DNA of 64,000 nucleotides from Neocallimastix lanati (nom. inval.) (taxonomy: Eukaryota; Neocallimastigomycota; Neocallimastigomycetes; Neocallimastigales; Neocallimastigaceae): assembly GCA_016946835.1 (NCBI GenBank), contig JACVTC010000026.1, positions 1,115,001-1,179,000 on the forward strand. The letters are read 5' to 3'. Position numbers and translations under genes: made by a program. Positions 1 to 9,720 of this stretch are shown here, one piece after another. Numbering within the stretch: position 1 is the stretch's first letter; the number at the start of each line of letters is the position of its first letter. A model generated the notes under the pieces. It did no database searches and was not told the origin of the DNA. It saw only the letters and a list, made by a program, of their open reading frames with translations.

Positions 1-1457
1 GTAACAAATTACCTAAAACTGACAACTCTACTTATCTTGGTATTCCTTTTGATGAACCTTCATCATTGAAACCTATACAATCTAAATTAAACAGTAATTT
101 TAAATGTCAAGTTAAATTCGTACTTTCGATTTCTTAATTAATAAATCTATTCCTGTCCCATTGAAGAAATATGTTTTAATTTCGTTTATTCTTAGTCTTG
201 TTATATATTATGCTCCTCTCTCTTTGGTTCAAATAAGAGCAGATGTTCTAAAGCTCAAAAAATTATTAACAGAGGACTTTATTGGAGATATGGATTTAAA
301 TCTCGCAATTCTTATGTTAGTCTCTATGATATTACTCCTCTTTCAGCTGTCTGTGCTATATCTCAATATACGATGCTTTAGAAAATGGAAAAACTCATCT
401 AATATTATTAATTATCTCACTAATAATATTCCTACTATGTCACATTACTCATGGACTTAAAGAATCAAGGACTTTGGATAAGAAATTAAATGGTAAGAAA
501 ACAAGTGAAATAAAAAAAAAAAAAAAGTTTTATTGGGAAAGAGATGTCTTTAAACCCTCAAAAGCTAAAAAAAAGCAATTATTTACAAGGAAAATGATTT
601 TGGATTTATTTCAGAAATCAGAAACTTAACATTTCAATATCTTAAGTATCAGTTGAGATTCTTTTTGGATTTCTCGAATTAGGTGTGGTTTTAAATTTGA
701 CATTAGAATTTCCCTTAAAAGAAAAATCATCTCAGAAGATTGCTCTAAATGTTACCCTTGTTGTGGTGTTAGTGTACCTAGCTTTTCTTACTGGATCTTT
801 GCCTGTAAAGAATTGGAAAATTACAGAAATAAATCTTTACCTTTTCTAGATGATCTCTCTTTTGAAGTTTGTAATGATAATTGAACAAAAATCCTTGAAT
901 GCTTCTTTAGATTCAGAAAAGGATTATGATAATAATATTTATTACTTTATATTGAGTGCTCTTCTTGGTGGGCGTTCAATATATTCAAAAATTAAATTTA
1001 ATGATGGGGAACAAAGACAATTAGTTGACAATATTTTTAAACAAAGTTCAACTTCGTCGATTGTTCCGTATTTTGTGGGGATTGCGGAGTTTCTAACAAA
1101 CGTAATATCGTTAATTTGTCGATCTTTTAGTTTGATGATGATGAAATGGTATTCCATTGAATCTACCGTTGCCAAGAGCGTCGACGTCGAAATGATAAGG
1201 CATGGATTTTCACCTCCCGGTGAAAGAATAGATACAGATTTGTTAGATAACACTAATACTGAAGTTATTACTCACAATGATGGACGTGGTGTTATCATCG
1301 AGGAATGAGAGAAGTTAGAGGCTATTGCTTCTAAACGCACTTTTATAATTTTTTAATATATAATATTTTATTTCATGTATTTTATTATTTTTTTTTATTT
1401 TTTCTTTAAAATCATGTAATTTTATTATTATGATAAATTAAATAAAGTTATTCTCTT

Positions 1458-1507
<50 letters not shown>
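1..1507 (+). mobile_element. LINE 3' portion, decayed, with 3' UTR and poly(A) tail
   Basis: This is the 3' part of a non-LTR retrotransposon whose 5' part lies outside the window. Translated pieces match the C-terminal half of the LINE ORF at 9.6-13.5 kb: the post-reverse-transcriptase segment with YLGIPFD near position 40, KKYVLISF against KKIIINSY near 165, the SSNIINYLTNNIP stretch near 395, and a C-terminal block with LLGGRS near 960 and KSVDVEMIR near 1175. The coding part has several frameshifts and stops, but the last block (850-1308) is open to a stop at 1306-1308. A 3' UTR with AATAAAG at about 1440 precedes a 45-base A tail (1463-1507). An imperfect hairpin lies just after the stop (1315-1334). 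The copy is older than the 9-13 kb element. Confidence 0.85.
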
Positions 1508-1513
<6 letters not shown>

Positions 1514-1700
1514 AGGTATTGCAAAATAACAAACTTAGCCATGAGCGTTGACGTCGTACTGATAAGATATAATGATAATATAGGATCATCATCTATTTCT
1601 ACGAAGGAAGGGTGAATCTCGCCTTAATACTTCAATAAGTGATGAATCCGGAGAGAAAGCTTAATGAACACTACACTATCTATTTTAAAGATGTTACTTC

Positions 1701-1705
<5 letters not shown>
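1508..1705 (+). mobile_element. Second LINE 3'-end relic
   Basis: Directly after the poly(A) of the previous copy lies a short relic with the LINE C-terminal signature AMSVDVVLIR (about 1540-1570), comparable to KSVDVEMIR and KSVNAEETVR in the other two copies. It is followed by a stop and UTR-like sequence. It is bounded on the right by a T33 run (about 1706-1738). The two fragments may be a nested or tandem pair of insertions; nothing upstream of the C-terminal tip survives here. Confidence 0.5.
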
Positions 1706-1738
<33 letters not shown>

Positions 1739-1814
1739 CTTAGTTTTTGTATTTGTTAGGAAGGGAATATTCTCGTATAGTACAACTTGCCAAAATACAT
1801 AGTATTTTTGAGCT

Positions 1815-2172
1815 TTTTTTTTTATTTTTTATTTTTTTATTTTTTATTTTTTTATTTTTTATTTTTTTATTTTTTATTTTTTTATTTTTTATTTTTTTAT
1901 TTTTTATTTTTTTATTTTTTATTTTTTTATTTTTTATTTTTTTATTTTTTATTTTTTTATTTTTTATTTTTTTATTTTTTATTTTTTTATTTTTTATTTT
2001 TTTATTTTTTATTTTTTTATTTTTTATTTTTTTATTTTTTATTTTTTTATTTTTTATTTTTTTATTTTTTATTTTTTTATTTTTTATTTTTTTATTTTTT
2101 ATTTTTTTATTTTTTATTTTTTTATTTTTTATTTTTTTATTTTTTATTTTTTTATTTTTTATTTTTTTTTTT
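1815..2172. repeat. 15-bp minisatellite, about 24 copies (A T7 A T6)
   Basis: A regular alternation of A-T7-A-T6 (15 bp) runs for about 357 bp with almost no variation. Because 15 is a multiple of three, all three frames on the T-rich strand and the A-rich complement stay open and give spurious repetitive peptides (FFYFL or KIKNK units). I treat it as non-coding tandem repeat. The homogeneity suggests recent expansion or ongoing homogenisation. Confidence 0.95.
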
Positions 2173-2439
2173 ATAACTTTTATTTTTATTTTTAATTTCA
2201 AATATTCTTTTTTACTTATATATATATTTTTTATAATAAAATTTATAAAATTATGGAAGTGTATTCTTTTTCCTGTCTATAAAAAAAGAAAAAAGAAAAA
2301 AATTTAATTTATAATTAATTTATTAATATATATATTATATAAATTTTATATTATGTTTAAGGAATTAATGTCATAAAATAAGTAATAAAAATATGTTATA
2401 AATGTCTTGAACTTAAGAAAAGTAATTAGCGATTACAAT

Positions 2440-2932
2440 TAATTTGATATTCTTAATTAGGAATTGGGAAATGGAAAACTTTCAGCAATTGTATAAAACT
2501 GAAAAGTTTCATCAACACTACTAATTCTATTACTAAGGATTTTATCGATTACATCATCAACAGAAATCAGAAAAAAAAAAAAAAAGATGTTTAGAATGTC
2601 CCGCCAAGAAAAAAAAAAAAATTGCAGTCTACATTTTATAAAGTATAAAAAAATTTAATCATTATAAATCTGCATGGGATTCCAATGAATTTTTTTTTTT
2701 TTTTTTTGTTAAAAAAAATGTTGACTTGTATAATAGACTATGTGAATTATTTTCATTAAAAAATGTTTAACGAATTTAGGAAAAAAAAATATTTATATTG
2801 AATTAAAATTAGATGTTCGTTAGCTCTTAAAAAATGATAGTACGAAAGCTTGTAAATGCTTTTTTTTTTTTTTCACGGTCTCTCATCATCCTATTAAAAA
2901 ACAATAACAATGAATTAATTATCTTCATATGA

Positions 2933-2964
<32 letters not shown>

Positions 2965-3370
2965 TTGGTATTCTCATATATAAATTTAAAGCGTCGGATT
3001 CTTCAGGTCATAGTTTTTTCTAACTAAAGATTTTTCTGGAAAGATTTTGGAAAATCCAAAGGCAATAAGAATGGGAAAATTTAACCAAGATATAAGCGAT
3101 AAAGAAATTACTGAGGTGATTTCATCTACCCTTAACTTTAAAAGCTTGTGGTTTTGATGGGATTTCAATGGAATTATTTATAAAAACCTTTGATTCCTTG
3201 GTAAAGATGATAAAAAAAAAAAAAAAAAAAAAAAATCAAAGTGAAAATAATTAGTAATATTTTATCTGAGCTTTAATTGTCTCAAAAGCTTTAATCCATC
3301 GTATTTGGAATGGTAATTTTCTAAATAATCATGGAATAACACATTGATAGTTTCTATTCATAAAAAAAAA

Positions 3371-3410
<40 letters not shown>

Positions 3411-3657
3411 GTGATCCAGCAGATTGTAATAATTATTGTGGCATATCTCTTCTCAACAATGGATTTTTAAAAAATTATGGCAAAAAAATCATCCCTAATA
3501 GAATATCTAAATATGGAATTGATAAAGGATTTATTAGACCAAAACAGAACAATTTGGATTTCATAACCCGAAAAGAAGAATGGTATAAGTCTTTACCTTA
3601 CACTTTCATTAAGAATTATATATCAGGAAAAGAAAATTTGAAAATAAAGATACTTAA

Positions 3658-3694
<37 letters not shown>

Positions 3695-3870
3695 GACTTT
3701 AAAAAAGAGTATGATTCAGTTTCCTATTTATAATGTATTAATGAAGATTCATTATTTAGGTATCAGAGGTAAGTACTATAATTTTATAATTTTTTTTTTT
3801 TTTTTTGAAAACTTATACTTATCTTTTAAGGCTTGTGTAAGGGTTAATGGACAATTATCGGAATCATTTA

Positions 3871-3906
<36 letters not shown>

Positions 3907-4638
3907 TTCGTCAAGGTTTTTCCCTCTAACCAATTTTGTTTTAACTTGTTCATTAATGACATTTTTAATAAATGGGATAAATATAGAATTTCTATTGGAG
4001 ATAAATGATGTTGTGGAAGTCTCTTTGTAGATGACAATCTGTTGATCTATCACTTCAACCAGCAGTATCTGATATTCTAATATACAAGCTAAAGATAGGA
4101 AAACTTTATTTGAATTTTTTAATTTTCCTTTGAATAACAAGGTACCTTTATCTTTTTCTTTTTTTTAAAAAAAAAAGAAAAACAAAAAAAAAAAAAAAAT
4201 AAAACATGTTTTACAGTCTTATATTATCAATAAAGCCCTCTACTATGCCCTTCTACTTGGGGTTCCAATAAAAATTCATGCTAGAAGTATAGTATTCAAT
4301 CTTTAATTAATGCTATTTAGTATAACTTAAAATGAGATTTCCCTTCAATTATACTTGATCTGTGAAAGGATTAGTGTAGTGGTTCCTTCCTCAATGATGG
4401 TTCAAGAGATCACTGAAAGAAGAAGCCCTTCATATAAAGCGGTGTATAGGTGAATGCGTCTTTTCATATTAATCTTGATTTACAGAAAGAGAGATACACA
4501 TCCGTACCGAAACTGTATGGTAAAAAAGAATTCAATGAAAGTCTAATACGTTTAAGGGAGAGACTGAAGGCTCCATTATCTACCTCTCTTGTTAATCCCA
4601 ATCAAAATAAATAGGAAAAAAAAAAAAAAAAAAAATCT
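2440..4638 (+). mobile_element. Heavily decayed LINE reverse-transcriptase copy with homopolymer expansions
   Basis: Pieces line up in order with the reverse transcriptase of the 9-13 kb LINE: NQDISDKEITEV then GFDGISMEF (about 3085-3180), DPADCNNYCGISLLNNG (about 3411-3465), DFKKEYDSVS (about 3695-3724), YLGIRGKY (about 3755), NLYLSFKA and VNGQLSESFNI (about 3810-3875), VRQGF (about 3905), and a YYALLLG block near 4235. Frames change repeatedly. Striking runs of A or T (3362-3407, 3664-3693, 3790-3806, 3876-3903) sit where the intact copy has short A or T tracts. The left limit is uncertain (decayed sequence from about 2440). The right end is an A18 tail near 4620-4638. LINE identity is secure; the limits are not. 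Confidence 0.8.
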
Positions 4639-6306
4639 AAATATTTATAATTTCATTGAAGTTATATAATTTATTTAATTATTTAACCCTTAATTATTTA
4701 ATTATTTAAATATTTTGTATATAATTATATATTCCCTTAATGTTTATATTATTTATTTATTTATTTAATATCATATGAAAAATTATATGACAATAATATA
4801 AAAAATCATAAATTATTATTTCTATAGGATAATACATTTACTTTCTTTATTTTTTTACACTTTTGTTGAGGGCAATTAGGTAATGAATAATTAAATTCAA
4901 TTACCGTTATTAGTAAGATATTTGATAAGATTGGCATTATCATATTTATTACTACTATCAATTTTAAGAGTAACGACATTATTATATATAGTTAGTAGTA
5001 TCTTTCAGTATTTATTAAATATTTTATCATTATTTTAACAAAAAAAATTTTAAAATATATATATATATCTTTAAAATTAAATATTATTAAATTTTTATTA
5101 TTTATTAAACATATATTTACTTAATATTTAATAAATTAAGCCACTTTTATATTAATGGTTTATTATGTACACTATATATATAAAGCCACGTTCAGAAATA
5201 CAATACTATACTATAAACAAGAAGTTATGTGGCGAATTATATATATAATGCATAATGTTCATATGACATCAATAATGCTTAACAGCTTTTAATTAATTAT
5301 CATACCTCATACATATGATAATGTTTTTGTATTTCATTTAAATCAAAATATTGTTTTCTTCTAATATTTCAAATGAATAATACATTACTAATAAATTAAA
5401 ATTTATTGGTTCATATATTACTAGACGAAAGTTCAGTATATTAAATTTTTTTTGTCTTAAATCATTATTATAAAATAGCAATTAAATAATAATAAATATA
5501 ATTAATGTAATTAATATAAATATATTTTGTTTTTTTAATATTCCAAATATTATATATATAAAATAATATCAAAATATAAATCATCCATATTTTTTTTATC
5601 GGTAATAAATAATAATAAATCAATAATATAATTAATATAAATTTTTATTATTATTTTTTATTAAAATATTATTATTTTTAAATTATTGTTATTATTATTA
5701 TTTATTATTAGATAATTAAAAAAATTGATCAGTATATATTAATGTTTTAAGATAAAATTAAATCATTATGCTAATATAAATAAAGTTTATATTTTTATTC
5801 TATTATAAAAATAAAAGTTTTTTTTTTTTTTTTTGTAAAAACTTTTTTTTATTAATAATTGTTTAAATTCTTTTTTATTTTCTTCATAAATATACCATAA
5901 TTGTTATTTTGTGTGACAATTAATAAGAAATTTTAAAAGAATAAAAGAAAAAGAAATATATATTTTATATTCTCTCCTAAAAATAAAAAGTTGTAAATAA
6001 ATAAAAAGGTATATATATATATTTTATAAGTTCAAATAATTCAAAAAACACAAATAATATATAATAAATAAATAAATAAATAAATCAAATCAAATCATTT
6101 TGTTATAAGATAATTAAAGTGATTTTATGAATAATCCATTTTTATATATTTAAGAAAATATAAAATAAATATAAATTTTTTATTGAGGTGTTAATAATAT
6201 TTATATTCAAGTAAAGAATTAATTTCGAGAAATAAAAACAAAAAACAAATAACAAAAAACAGAACAAAACAGAAAAAACAAAAACAAAAACAAAAACAAA
6301 AAACTG

Positions 6307-6349
<43 letters not shown>

Positions 6350-6888
6350 AATACAATTTATATACTTTTTCCGTAGTTAGTTAATAAAAAATATAGTGTT
6401 AAAAACTTTTATTTTGATTTGAAATAATTATTTTTTAAATTATTTTTTGATAAGATAAAAATATAGAAATTATATAATATATATATTTATTTATTAATTG
6501 TATTATTTACAAACTACCAAATAATTGAATAATGGTAATTATGGGGACTATTCAAAAATATTGTTTATTTTTTTAATTTATTAAAAAAATAATGCAAATT
6601 TTAATGTAGACTTTTTTTTTTATATTAAAAATAATAGTAGGAATAATAAATAATTGCTATCAAATATAAATTATATTAATTAATAATAATTACTTATTGT
6701 TTTTAATTATTTTATATATATATATATATATATATAATTTTTGATTGTAATTAAAAAAATAATTTAATCATTTTTTTAAAATTTAATATCTTTTAAATTA
6801 TTATAAATTTGTTTTATGATTTATATATGTATATTTATTTATTTTATATATATATATATGTATATAAATATTATATATATATAGAATA
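4639..6888. other. AT-rich intergenic stretch, no gene seen
   Basis: About 2.25 kb with no ORF of substance. It holds poly(A)/poly(T) runs, TA dinucleotide tracts (for example near 6715-6736 and just before the SEC14 start), AAAT repeats near 6063-6084 and a CAAAAA-rich stretch at 6236-6305. The motif AAGCCAC/GTGGC recurs near 5140-5235. The last few hundred bases must contain the SEC14-like promoter, but no specific element can be named. Confidence 0.6.
6307..6347. repeat. A41 homopolymer tract
   Basis: An uninterrupted run of about 41 A lies 540 bp upstream of the SEC14-like start, preceded by a 70-bp (CAAAAA)-like tract. No LINE sequence adjoins it, so it is not obviously a retrotransposon tail. 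It may act as a rigid, nucleosome-excluding poly(dA:dT) element in the promoter region; that role is inference from general knowledge of such tracts. Confidence 0.8.
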
Positions 6889-7875
6889 ATGGCCGAAGAA
6901 GCAAAGGTAGAAGTTATCATTCCAGAACCAAAGTCAGGTTCTCTTGCTAACTTATCTGAAGAACAAAAGCAAAAATTAGATGAATTCAAGGCTATGTTAA
7001 AAGAAAAGAATGAATTCAAGGAAGAAGAACACAATGACCATTTATTATTACGATTCCTTCGTGCTAGAGATTTTGACCTTACCAAAACCTATGAAATGTT
7101 CTCTAACTGTGAAAAATGGAGAGAAAGTATTAATATTGATGAACTATGTACTAATTTTGAATTTCCAGAAGAAAAAGAAGTTCAAAAACTTTACCCACGT
7201 TTCTATCACAAAGTTGATAAATTCGGTAGACCAATTTATATTGAACAACTTGGTCCATTAGATTTAAAGAAACTTTTTAATGTTACAACCGAAGAAAAAA
7301 TGATTAATCATCATGTTTATGAATATGAAAAGCTTATTCATAAGCGTTTCCCAGCTTGTTCTAAAAGAGCTGGTTACCACATTGAAACCAGTTGTACTAT
7401 CATGGATTTAAAAAAGGTAGGTCTTTTCCAATTTGCAAAGGCTTTCAGTTTCATTAAGAGTAGTAGTGTCATTGCTCAAGATTATTATCCAGAAATGCTT
7501 GGTCAAATGTTTATCATTAATGCTCCATTACTTTTCACTTCCACTTGGAAGTTAATTACTCCACTTCTTGATCCAGTAACTGTTAAGAAGATTAAAATTT
7601 TAGGTGGTAAATATGAAAATGAAATTTTTGAAGTTATTGATCCAGAAAACTTCCCAAAATTCTTAGGTGGTAAATGTGAATGTCCAGAATGTAATGGTGG
7701 ATGTGCTTTAGCTGATGTTGGACCATGGAGTGAGGAAAAATATTGTGAAGATGTTGATTGGCCACCAAAGTACTGTTACACTAGAGTTGAAGCCAAGAAG
7801 GCTGCAGCAGCTGAACAAAAGGCTGAAGGAGAAAAGACTGAAGGAGATAAGGCCGAAGAAAAAAAAGCTGAATAA
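6889..7875 (+). CDS. SEC14-like CRAL-TRIO phosphatidylinositol/lipid-transfer protein
   Basis: A single open exon encodes 328 residues. A CRAL-TRIO N-terminal helical segment (about 20-85, with LLRFLRARDFD) is followed by the CRAL-TRIO lipid-binding domain (about 100-262, with KVDKFGRPIYIEQLG, the IMDLKKVG strand, QDYYPEMLGQMFIINAP and FGG-equivalent FLGGK). Sec14 proteins exchange phosphatidylinositol and phosphatidylcholine between membranes in the cytosol and support Golgi secretion. After the domain comes a cysteine cluster (CECPECNGGC) and DVGPW, matching the C-terminal DxGPW motif of the family. The tail is a Lys/Ala/Glu-rich low-complexity segment of about 30 residues. The ATG has A at -3 and GCC after it. 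Codons are richer in C and G at third positions than in neighbours, as in strongly expressed genes of AT-rich genomes. It is the only complete host gene here without introns. Confidence 0.95.
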   Translation: MAEEAKVEVIIPEPKSGSLANLSEEQKQKLDEFKAMLKEKNEFKEEEHNDHLLLRFLRARDFDLTKTYEMFSNCEKWRESINIDELCTNFEFPEEKEVQKLYPRFYHKVDKFGRPIYIEQLGPLDLKKLFNVTTEEKMINHHVYEYEKLIHKRFPACSKRAGYHIETSCTIMDLKKVGLFQFAKAFSFIKSSSVIAQDYYPEMLGQMFIINAPLLFTSTWKLITPLLDPVTVKKIKILGGKYENEIFEVIDPENFPKFLGGKCECPECNGGCALADVGPWSEEKYCEDVDWPPKYCYTRVEAKKAAAAEQKAEGEKTEGDKAEEKKAE

Positions 7876-8285
7876 ATTTATTAATTAAAAATCGAAGATT
7901 AATTTTTTTTTTATAAAAAAAAAAAAAAAAAAAAAGGAGAAAAAAAGATATTAAAAATAAACATAATTAATTCTATTTTTTTTTTTTTTTTTTTTTTTTT
8001 TTATTTTTTCTTTAATTATTATTATTATTATTATTATTTAATTTAATTTAATTTATTTTTTCTTATTTTAATTAATTTAATAAATATCAATTTTAATTTT
8101 TGTAAGAAGAAATATTTTTGATTAATTAGATAAAAAAAAAAAAAAATTAATAGTTAATAATTAAAATAAATATATATTCTTTTTAAAAATAGTAGCAATC
8201 ATAATAAAGCAATACAAACAAAACATACAAATTAATAATCAAGATTATTTTTAATAATAAATTTTATTAAATAATATTCAACGAA

Positions 8286-8328
<43 letters not shown>

Positions 8329-8387
8329 TTAGATATTTAATTATAATATCTGAAAATATAGATATACACTTTTCATAAAAAACAATA

Positions 8388-8439
<52 letters not shown>

Positions 8440-8469
8440 GATTAAAATAAAAGAAACCAAGATATATAA

Positions 8470-8522
<53 letters not shown>

Positions 8523-8760
8523 GAATAAAATAAAAATAAAATAAAAAATAAAATAAAATATAAAATAAAAAATAAAATAAAAAATAAAATAAAATATAAT
8601 AATAATAGTAATAATATAATAATAATAGAATGAAGATGTAATTTTTTAATTATAATGTAAATAATATTCTATAAGAAATGTTTTATATATATACGTATAT
8701 TTATAAAAAAAAAAAAAAAAAAAAAATTTTTATTAGTACCTTGTTAATGGATTAACAATT

Positions 8761-8794
<34 letters not shown>

Positions 8795-9104
8795 TAATTT
8801 TTTAATTCTTTATTGAACTTTTATATTGAAATTAAATATAAAAGTTATACAGTCATTATTTTTATTTTTAAGAAGTTTTCATATAAATATAAAAATGCTT
8901 AAAGATACTAATTAATGAACAAATTATTGAGATAATATTAAATATTAAATATTTTAAATATTGTTTTCAAAAAATATTCAAAGTTCTATTAATATTATTA
9001 TTGATTTTTTTTTTTTTTTTTTTTTTTAGAATGTATAGATGTATATAATATTATATAATAATATTTTGAAATTTTATAAGTTCTTAAAATAAAAAATGAT
9101 TTAA
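7876..9104. other. Intergenic, microsatellite-rich; no gene seen
   Basis: Downstream of SEC14 the sequence is nearly all A and T, with T-runs at 7978-8002 and 8763-8792, three separate (AAT)n arrays at about 8289-8325, 8391-8436 and 8470-8520, and an (AAAAT/AAATA)n tract at 8521-8600. No coding signal is visible. Termination and polyadenylation of the SEC14-like gene presumably occur in the first 150 bp. Confidence 0.6.
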
Positions 9105-9118
9105 TTAATATATAAATT
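9105..9118. repeat. Left target-site duplication of the LINE
   Basis: The 14-bp sequence TTAATATATAAATT immediately precedes the GC-richer start of the LINE and is repeated exactly at 13811-13824 after its poly(A). This is the hallmark of target-primed reverse transcription and fixes both ends of the element. Confidence 0.9.
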
Positions 9119-9576
9119 GCCCCGAGCAGGGGTGTACTTGATTTATGTATTTAAATCGCCTGCAAGGGGAATTAACTTTACTCTTATAAAGTAGATCCAC
9201 AGTACTGGTGCAAAATAGTAGTAAAGTTATATTTTGTGTTAATTAATAACATTATGCGCAATGGTAATGTTATTGGTAAAATTTTTTCTGGTGAACATTC
9301 ACTGCGGAATATAATGGTCCATTTTTGGAACATTGTTAAATAAGTTACACCCAAGAATAAGTAATACATTTTCATTGTATTTCTATTTTCATGTAGTATT
9401 ACTATTCTCATGTAAGAATCTATTGTATTCAATTGTATTTCAACTATATATTTCATGTATCACGTTGTAAGAGATTGATTCACTCTAAATCTTGTAGTAA
9501 TTTATTTAACTCTTTACTAATTTTGTACCATTTTATTTCATCAATTCAATCTTAGTCATTAAATACTTTATGATAT

Positions 9577-9720
9577 TCATGTTCAAGTTCAAGTTCAAGT
9601 ACAAGTTCAAGTACAAGCTCAAGTTCAAGTTCAAGTACAAGTTCAAGTACAAGTTCAAGTACAAGTTCAAGTTCAAGTTCAAATTCAAGTTCAAGTACAA
9701 GTTCAAGTTCAATTTCAAAT
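9577..9720 (+). repeat. TTCAAG/TACAAG hexanucleotide repeat inside the LINE
   Basis: About 24 units of TTCAAG with TACAAG variants lie at the start of the LINE ORF. In the frame that continues into the endonuclease they read Ser-Ser and Ser-Thr, giving a hydrophilic N-terminal tract. Other frames on both strands also stay open (alternating Leu-Asn, Glu-Leu or Lys-Phe peptides) and are artefacts. Confidence 0.9.

Noticed and set aside
1740-2307. Overlapping ORFs on both strands rich in Phe/Leu/Ile or Lys/Asn
   Set aside because: They are read-throughs of the 15-bp minisatellite in several frames and have no non-repetitive domain.
9184-9456. Minus-strand 90-residue ORF in the LINE 5' leader
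   Set aside because: No motif, lies inside a defined transposon on the wrong strand, and no ORF1-like feature.
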